A stretch of DNA of 8,168 nt from Clostridia bacterium (GTDB taxonomy: Bacteria; Bacillota; Clostridia; Christensenellales; CAG-1252), in assembly GCA_009928745.1 (NCBI GenBank), contig SACC01000047.1, positions 1 to 8,168 on the forward strand, in the 5' to 3' direction. Shown here piece after piece: positions 1-5,800 of this stretch. A program made the translations under genes and the position numbers. The first letter of the stretch is position 1; every line of letters starts with the position of its first letter. Below the pieces are notes generated by a model. The model did not search any database and was not told the DNA's origin. It saw nothing but the letters and a program-made list of their open reading frames with translations.

Positions 1-2110
1 AATTTATACTCTCTATGTTCTTCACCGACACCATTGAGGCGCAACCGGAGAAAGTGCTTTTATTGAGCTTAGTTAAGCCCGACGGCAAACTTACCGCCAC
101 CAAATATTCGCAATTTTCGAAAGCTCCCTTACCGACGGACGCAACTCCCTCCGACAAGGTGACGAATTGTAAGCTTCTGTTATTTTTTAACGCGTTAGCC
201 TTGATTTCACACGAGCCTGTTATATTTAAGCTTGCAACGGGTGTGTTTTTATCGTATAAATATTTATACGTACCCGGTTTTTCGGCATTTTTACCCAAAA
301 ACGGCACGGTCAACTCTTTAAGCTTGTCACAGCCGTAAAAAACCTTTTTCCCTATATGCTCAGCATTTTTGTTCACGGCAACGGACTCTATCGAGCCGCA
401 TTTTCCGAATACCTCATTGCCAATGTACGTTGCGTTTTCGATCAGGTTTGTTTCCGTAAGCCGCTGACAGTTATAAAACAGCTTATCCTCGATTTTATCA
501 AGATAAGTCGTATCGCTGCAATTAATTATTTCGCACGCGGCGCAATCGGCAAACGCCGATTTACCGATACCCTCGACAGCGCCGTAAATATCGATTTCCT
601 TTACGCTATAGCAGTTTTTGAAAGCCTTATCGCCTATTGTAACCACATTATTGGGAATTTCCACCGTTATCAGTCCGTTGCAATTTCTGAAAGCCGAATT
701 CCCCACGCTTTCCGTTGCTTCGGGTAAAAACGACAAATCGGTGATACCGTTGCAAAAAGCAAATTGCCAAGCCTCCACCTCGCGGACGTTTTTCGACATT
801 CTAATCTTACTTAATGCTTCGCACCCGATAAAAGCGCCCTTATCGATATAATTTACGGTGTCGGGTATGTATATGTATTCGAATTCGTCTCTGCAAAATG
901 CCAAAATATCGATTTCGGAAACGGTTTTGTTTTCAAAGCTTTGCGGAACGACAAGATTGGTTACGCTTTCGTCGCGTAAGCCCGCTACGGCTACCTGTTC
1001 GTTTTCCAGCTCCCTGTAATAGAACGTATCGTCATAGCCGTCATACCTTTCGTAAAATACGGACGCGCTGCCTATTGCAAAAAGCGAGCAGGCGGCTAAA
1101 ACGAGAAAGGCTGCCAAAACCGGCCTTGTAAAAAATCGGTACCCGGGGCGTTTTGTTTTTCGCCGACGCACAGCTCTTACCGCGCCGTAGACGGAGGTCG
1201 AAAATACCGCCGCCCAAACAATAAGCGCGCCTATAATAAGCAAAGTCATATTTGTATTATAAAGCAAGGAGTACTGATATTTATAGCAAAACACCACTAC
1301 GGGAATCAGCGAAATCGCTTCGAAAATAAAAGGAATTATTTTGAAGCTTTTATCCTTTCTTCTTTCCCAATCCTCCTTATATGCGGCGTTTATTTCCTTC
1401 GGAATACTTTCGATTGAATGCTCCAAAAACATATTTTTTAAGTCGTAAACGTTTAATTTACAGATATCGTTGAGCTTTCTTATTCCGCTTGCTTTCAAAA
1501 TATCGGCGTCCTTCGCCGAAAAAATACCGCCCGCGTCCTTTTCTAACGGAAGCTTAAACGCGTAATTTTTTATTTTTTTCCAATTTTTTATTGCGCGCAT
1601 AGATTCCGCTATGTCCTCTCTTACCGCAGCGGCAAGCAGCTTACACGTTTTGCTGGCTTTCGGTAAAAACAGCTCCTCGATTTCCGTCTCGGTTATTGTC
1701 CATAACTCCTGTAAAAACAGGCTTCCCTTTTTTTCGATTTTGGAATTTTTATTTTTACCCTCTAAAAAAACAGTCATTTTATTTATATTGTCATCGAATT
1801 CGCTTTTACTAAGTCCGAAATCAACGTTTGAATTGCCGTTTTTGATACATAAATGCGCTTTCTTCCATAAAATATTTATCGGTAAACGCGGTATTATTCC
1901 CAATTCGGTTCCGTTTTCTTCCACAATAAAACAATTTTCGCGCAGAGTATAAGGCTTTACCGCCCAGCAAAATCTTTCCTGCAAAATACTGCCGTTCGTA
2001 AACGGACGCACTGCCCGTTTCCCCAGCTCGTATTTACTCAGTCGGGTGTCGTAGGTCGCGCCGTCGCCGCTCAGATAATAATCGTTTTTCCGTTCCGTAT
2101 TTTTTTCCAT
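1..2110 (-). CDS. Membrane-anchored BspA-type leucine-rich repeat protein with a cytosolic N-terminal domain (3' end outside window)
   Basis: The frame is open from the ATG at 2108-2110 to the left edge: I read every codon and found no stop, giving 703 visible residues. Residues 1-255 are charged and hydrophilic and match no domain I can name with confidence. Three hydrophobic helices follow (about 258-276, 288-311, 331-352). The link between helices 2 and 3 is very basic (RAVRRRKTKRP, 312-322), which by the positive-inside rule puts the N-terminus in the cytosol and everything after helix 3 outside. From about residue 385 the protein is a run of BspA/TpLRR (LRR_5) repeats of the form IGxxAFxxCxxLxxVxIP, for example VTIGDKAFKNC. 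This family is known from surface proteins that bind host or bacterial partners; the ligand here is unknown. The start is supported by GGAG eight bases upstream. The gene begins 13 bases after the stop of the 248-residue gene, so the two are probably cotranscribed. The C-terminus is missing. Confidence 0.9.
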   Translation of the reverse strand, partial: MEKNTERKNDYYLSGDGATYDTRLSKYELGKRAVRPFTNGSILQERFCWAVKPYTLRENCFIVEENGTELGIIPRLPINILWKKAHLCIKNGNSNVDFGLSKSEFDDNINKMTVFLEGKNKNSKIEKKGSLFLQELWTITETEIEELFLPKASKTCKLLAAAVREDIAESMRAIKNWKKIKNYAFKLPLEKDAGGIFSAKDADILKASGIRKLNDICKLNVYDLKNMFLEHSIESIPKEINAAYKEDWERRKDKSFKIIPFIFEAISLIPVVVFCYKYQYSLLYNTNMTLLIIGALIVWAAVFSTSVYGAVRAVRRRKTKRPGYRFFTRPVLAAFLVLAACSLFAIGSASVFYERYDGYDDTFYYRELENEQVAVAGLRDESVTNLVVPQSFENKTVSEIDILAFCRDEFEYIYIPDTVNYIDKGAFIGCEALSKIRMSKNVREVEAWQFAFCNGITDLSFLPEATESVGNSAFRNCNGLITVEIPNNVVTIGDKAFKNCYSVKEIDIYGAVEGIGKSAFADCAACEIINCSDTTYLDKIEDKLFYNCQRLTETNLIENATYIGNEVFGKCGSIESVAVNKNAEHIGKKVFYGCDKLKELTVPFLGKNAEKPGTYKYLYDKNTPVASLNITGSCEIKANALKNNRSLQFVTLSEGVASVGKGAFENCEYLVAVSLPSGLTKLNKSTFSGCASMVSVKNIESIN
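2..958 (-). repeat. BspA-type leucine-rich repeat array (LRR_5), protein-level repeats
   Basis: Repeats of 23-25 residues, each with an AF-x-x-C core. The core cysteines fall at residues 430, 453, 477, 500, 523, 548, 571, 594, 667 and 690 of the membrane protein. A probable earlier unit (ILAFC) lies near 407. One unit between 594 and 667 lacks the cysteine (NALKNN). The irregular stretch starting TVPFLG after 594, containing YLYDKN and SLNITG, resembles the insert often seen inside BspA-type arrays, where the regular spacing is interrupted by a PFxG segment. The array is still running at the left edge, so the total number of repeats is unknown. Confidence 0.9.
1055..1339 (-). other. Three predicted transmembrane helices of the LRR protein
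   Basis: Residues 258-276 (starting IIPFIFEAISLIP), 288-311 (starting MTLLIIGALIVWAAVF) and 331-352 (starting VLAAFLVLAACSLF) are uninterrupted hydrophobic stretches. Helix 1 is preceded by a basic segment (ERRKDKSFK) and helices 2 and 3 flank a strongly basic loop. Both basic segments are predicted to be cytosolic. This gives N-in, C-out topology with a short external turn between helices 1 and 2. None of these is an N-terminal signal peptide, as the first lies more than 250 residues into the chain. Confidence 0.85.
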
Positions 2111-2118
2111 TTTTTCCG

Positions 2119-2122
2119 CTCC
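2119..2122 (-). promoter_or_regulatory. Ribosome binding site for the LRR membrane protein
   Basis: On the minus strand GGAG lies eight bases before the ATG at 2108-2110. It directly follows the TAG stop (2124-2126) of the preceding gene, so the 13-base gap is essentially just this site. It decides the start: no other start codon with such a site precedes the open frame. The tight spacing suggests coupled translation. Confidence 0.75.
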
Positions 2123-2123
2123 G

Positions 2124-2870
2124 CTAAATTCTGCTGACAATATATTTTCCCCAATAATTCGTGTAGGTGATTTTATATGCGCATATTGACGATTCCAAAC
2201 CGTCGATTAACATAAATTTTTCCGTTTCGTAATAGCTCACCGCGCCGCTTGCGCTGTTCTCCACGGGCTTAATCAGAAGTATTTTGTCGCTGCTGTACAT
2301 TCCGAGGGAGCTTCTCACCTCGCACCTTACGCGCTGATTGTATTTTGTTTCTATTTGAAATTCCTCCGAGTCAAATACCTCGCCCAAAAGACAAGCGTTA
2401 TACGCGTTTATGACGGCATATTCGAGCGAATTTTTTTCGTATTTATTGCTCCCCGCCGAAATTTCCGCTTGCGTAGCCGTGTTAGGCTTTAATGAGTTTA
2501 TCCAGTCGTTAATGCAAAAATCCAATTTTGACGCTGCGACCTCGGCAAAGCCGTCTGCAAAAACGTTATGCTCGTTATCTCTTTCCACAATATCGGTTAT
2601 TACTCCCTCACTTTCGCGGCATAAATAAATGTCTCGACTGTAGGCTATGTGCTTTACCCTTTCGGCAAGCTTAACCGAATTCAAAAAATCCTCGTAGCCA
2701 TATTTTTTGCCGATAATAACCGGCATTACGCAAAACTTTATTTTATCCATCAGTAAATACGCAATAGCTACAACAGTTTGATTGTTTGCTTCCAGCGGGC
2801 ACGCGCCGACGCTTTTAATTATCATATCGTCGGCGTAAGCCTTGTCCGATTCTCTTTTTCTCAATGCCAT
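2124..2870 (-). CDS. Uncharacterised 248-residue protein, probably cytosolic
   Basis: A complete frame from ATG (2868-2870) to TAG (2124-2126), with AGAGGA four bases before the start. I do not recognise the family. The sequence has no signal peptide and no transmembrane helix (the most hydrophobic stretch, IKFCVMPVIIG near residue 45, is too short and broken), so a cytosolic protein is the simplest reading. It looks mixed alpha/beta: strand-like VVAIAYLLM and CVMPVII early, a charged central part (about 75-120), and a C-terminal half rich in beta-type sequence (KILLIKPVE, CAYKITYTNYWGKYIVS). It has five cysteines but no CxxC pair or evident metal-binding or nucleotide-binding motif. It sits 14 bases after the giant repeat-protein gene and 13 bases before the LRR gene, so it should be made together with them. 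A role as chaperone, secretion adaptor or regulator is possible but is inferred from position only. Confidence 0.88.
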   Translation of the reverse strand: MALRKRESDKAYADDMIIKSVGACPLEANNQTVVAIAYLLMDKIKFCVMPVIIGKKYGYEDFLNSVKLAERVKHIAYSRDIYLCRESEGVITDIVERDNEHNVFADGFAEVAASKLDFCINDWINSLKPNTATQAEISAGSNKYEKNSLEYAVINAYNACLLGEVFDSEEFQIETKYNQRVRCEVRSSLGMYSSDKILLIKPVENSASGAVSYYETEKFMLIDGLESSICAYKITYTNYWGKYIVSRI

Positions 2871-2874
2871 AAAT

Positions 2875-2880
2875 TCCTCT
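2875..2880 (-). promoter_or_regulatory. Ribosome binding site for the 248-residue protein
   Basis: AGAGGA on the minus strand, four bases before the ATG at 2868-2870, inside the 14-base gap after the TAG stop (2885-2887) of the giant repeat protein. This is a strong Shine-Dalgarno match and fixes the start; the short gap contains no terminator. Confidence 0.8.
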
Positions 2881-2884
2881 TTTC

Positions 2885-5800
2885 CTACTGCATTATTCCA
2901 AACGACCTAGTTTTGTCGGCTTCAAGCGTGAAAAACGCCTTGTCCTTCCCCGTCAATTCGGCAACGACCACATAACTTCCGCCATCTATCACGACGTCTA
3001 GCGCCACGGATAAATCGTTTACATTATAAAAGCTAAGCTTAACCGCCACGTCGTATTTGCCCTTATTGGTTATCTCTGCTCCGAACAAAGCTTTTTTGTC
3101 TGTTCCGTCATGCCCTATCTCATATGGTGCCGTCCATTCTAAGATTGCCGTTATCGGCTCTGTTATGGTTAGGTTAACCGTTCGGTTAGCCTCGCTTAAG
3201 CAATAATTATCCTTATCCGCACCCGTAAGTCCGGAAACCGCAAGCACATAAACGCCGCTATTTACCGCCTCGTCGGAAGCAAAGCCGTTAACCGTATAAG
3301 AAAGCTTAACCTCGTCTTCCGCAAAGTAATTATACGCAGCGAAAAGCATTTTGTTTGTACCGTCATACACTGTCTCTTTATCCGACCAGGAAAGAGTAAT
3401 TTCGAATGCGCTCACCGTAAATAGCTTGGCGCGTTCCGCGGCAATTTGCGGCAAAGCGTAATTTTGATTGTCTAACGACGTCGCATAAATTCTGTATTCG
3501 CCGGTCCTCGTCGCTTGGTGATTAGATGTAAGACTTCCCTTGCCCGAAACTACGGTCCCGTCATAACCGGTAACGTTAACCATATCTCCGTTAACCGTAT
3601 CCTCGGCTTTTACCGTCGCAATAAAGCTTTTTAGGCTGCCGTCGTAGACTAAGTCGGAATTACTCCAGCTAACGCCTACGGTCTTAGGCGTAACGGAAAC
3701 GCCCGTCGAAGGATTAGGACACCCCTCAAGCTTATAATTATCGGCGCCGCTACCGCTTATCGCGGTGATTAAAATCGTATACACGCCGCAATTTACTATT
3801 TGCTCGTGTGAAATAACATTGTTGTTCTCGTCCTTAATCTGATAGGTTAAGGATAGCCTGTCTGCGGCGCTTAACACCCCCGCGGAGGCTTCGCGCATAA
3901 AGCTTGTTCCGTTATAAACGTTTGAATAGCTTCCCTGCCACGTTACAGTAAGAACGGCGGGCGATATGGTAAGCGTGCTTTGACGGTGAGTTAGCTCTGA
4001 CGGCAAGCAGTAGTTAGAATTGCTAAGCGCCGTTGCCGTTACCGTATACGAACCTGCATTAACCGCGCCGTTTACGTAAGATGCGCTTTCACCGCCCGAA
4101 TATGACGTTACCGTGACCTCTGTCCCGCCGACCGTGCCTGCTACGGCAGCCGTAATCGTTTGGAGCGCGCCGTTATAGATAAGGCTGTTTTCACTCCAAT
4201 TGAGAGTAACGGGCTTCGGGTCGATATTCAAGCTCGCGGAAAGACCGCTTGCTCCGACAATTGTATAATTGTGCGCGTTCGCGCCCTGCAAGGCGCTTAT
4301 CGTGATTTTGTATTCTCCGACGTTGATAATTTCCGCAACATTGGTATAAGCTTCGCCCGAAAGCTTGGAATATTCGTACACGGGCTCCGCCTCGTCCGAC
4401 GCGACCTTTACCGTCGTTGCTTGACGCGACTGTGCATAGCCGTTATACGTGCAGTTATCGGAATTGCTCCAATCGGTGATAACGATTACCCTTCGACTTA
4501 CGGTTACATTGCGGACGCAAAAAGCTTTTTCGGGCAAGGAATAGTTATTGTTACTTAAGCCGATAGCATAAACCTTGTATGCCCCCGCTTGCGTTACACG
4601 ATTATTAGCAATATCCCCGATACCGCTTGTCACCACGCCCTCATAGGCGCTTACCGTAACGGTATCGCCCGAAATATAGTCAGTAACCACCGCCACGACG
4701 CTATGTGCATTGCCGTCGTAGCCGAAGCTGCTTTCGCTCCACTCCAAGCCTATTGTCTTTTTATTTATGGTAAGCGAAACCGACTTTACTTCGTCGTTAT
4801 CTATATAATAATTTTTATCCAAAAGCGAATTAACGTCAATTACGTAGGTTCCCGCGTTCGACGCGCCGTTACCTTGTATGGACAAATTATTTTCGTTCGT
4901 TATAAGGTAAGTAAAGGCTACGCTCAAGCCGTCGTTTTTACCGACGACGGTAGCCGTTTTATAATGCGGCTTCTTGTCGTAGGTAAGCGTTTCTTCACCC
5001 GACCAGCTGACGGTGACGGGTTGCTGCTTAATACTAAGCTCCTTAATGTGACTGCCGTAGGACGCCATCGAAAGGTAATAATTTGCTTTTGCCTCGTCGT
5101 TTAAGCCGATTGCGGTAACCGTATATTCTCCCGCCTTTACCGCGCCGTTTGTGCTTGAATTCGACGCGCCGTAGTCGGAATTACGGATAAGAGAATATTC
5201 GTTAACGGTAACCGTATCACCCTCGCATACGTTGGTAACCGTTGCGGTGACGCTGTGCATATTTCCGTCGTAAACCGCGCCGCTTGCTCCGCTCCACGAG
5301 ATTTCCACAGCTCGCTTGGTTATGTCAAAGGCTACGGAATTGGTTTGAACGGTATTAAGCTTATAGTTTGAATTGCTTACAGCCGTAACGGAAACGGTAT
5401 AGCCGCTGACGTTCTTTGCCGTATTCGCAGAATACGTAAGCACAACCTCATCGGAGCCGACAAGGTTCGTTATTCTCGCCTTGACGGTTTTTTCCTTTGC
5501 GTCGTAAACAAAGCTCGTTCCGTTTTCAATAGAGCTTGCATTAAGCTCCTCAATATACCAGGCTAGCTCGATTTCGCGCTGCGTAATCGTATAAGCGCAG
5601 CTAATCTCCGTCGCGCCCAAGGTGCCGTCTAAAGTATAATCGGCGCTGCTTAGCTTTGTAGCCGTAACGGTATAAGCTCCTACGTTTAGGTAATCGTCGC
5701 CGCTTTGCGTGTATAACTCACAAATGACGGTTTCTCCGTTACATTCATAGGACGCCGTTGGGTATTGCTTGTCGCCGTTATAAACCGTGGAGGAATAGCT

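Noticed and set aside
15..851. Plus-strand open frames at 15-338, 356-727 and 618-851
   Set aside because: They are antisense to the continuous LRR-protein frame, which has a ribosome binding site, regular LRR_5 repeats and sensible membrane topology. Their own translations show no domain pattern.
898..1952. Plus-strand open frames at 898-1131 and 1611-1952
   Set aside because: Antisense to the membrane segment and head domain of the LRR protein. The apparent hydrophobic or arginine-rich composition mirrors the opposite-strand codons.
2871..2884. Terminator or promoter in the gap between the giant gene and the 248-residue gene
   Set aside because: The gap is only 14 bases, filled by the ribosome binding site, with no hairpin followed by a T run.
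2410..2975. Plus-strand frames at 2410-2628 and 2778-2975
   Set aside because: Antisense to the 248-residue gene and its junction with the giant gene, with no supporting ribosome binding site or recognisable domain.
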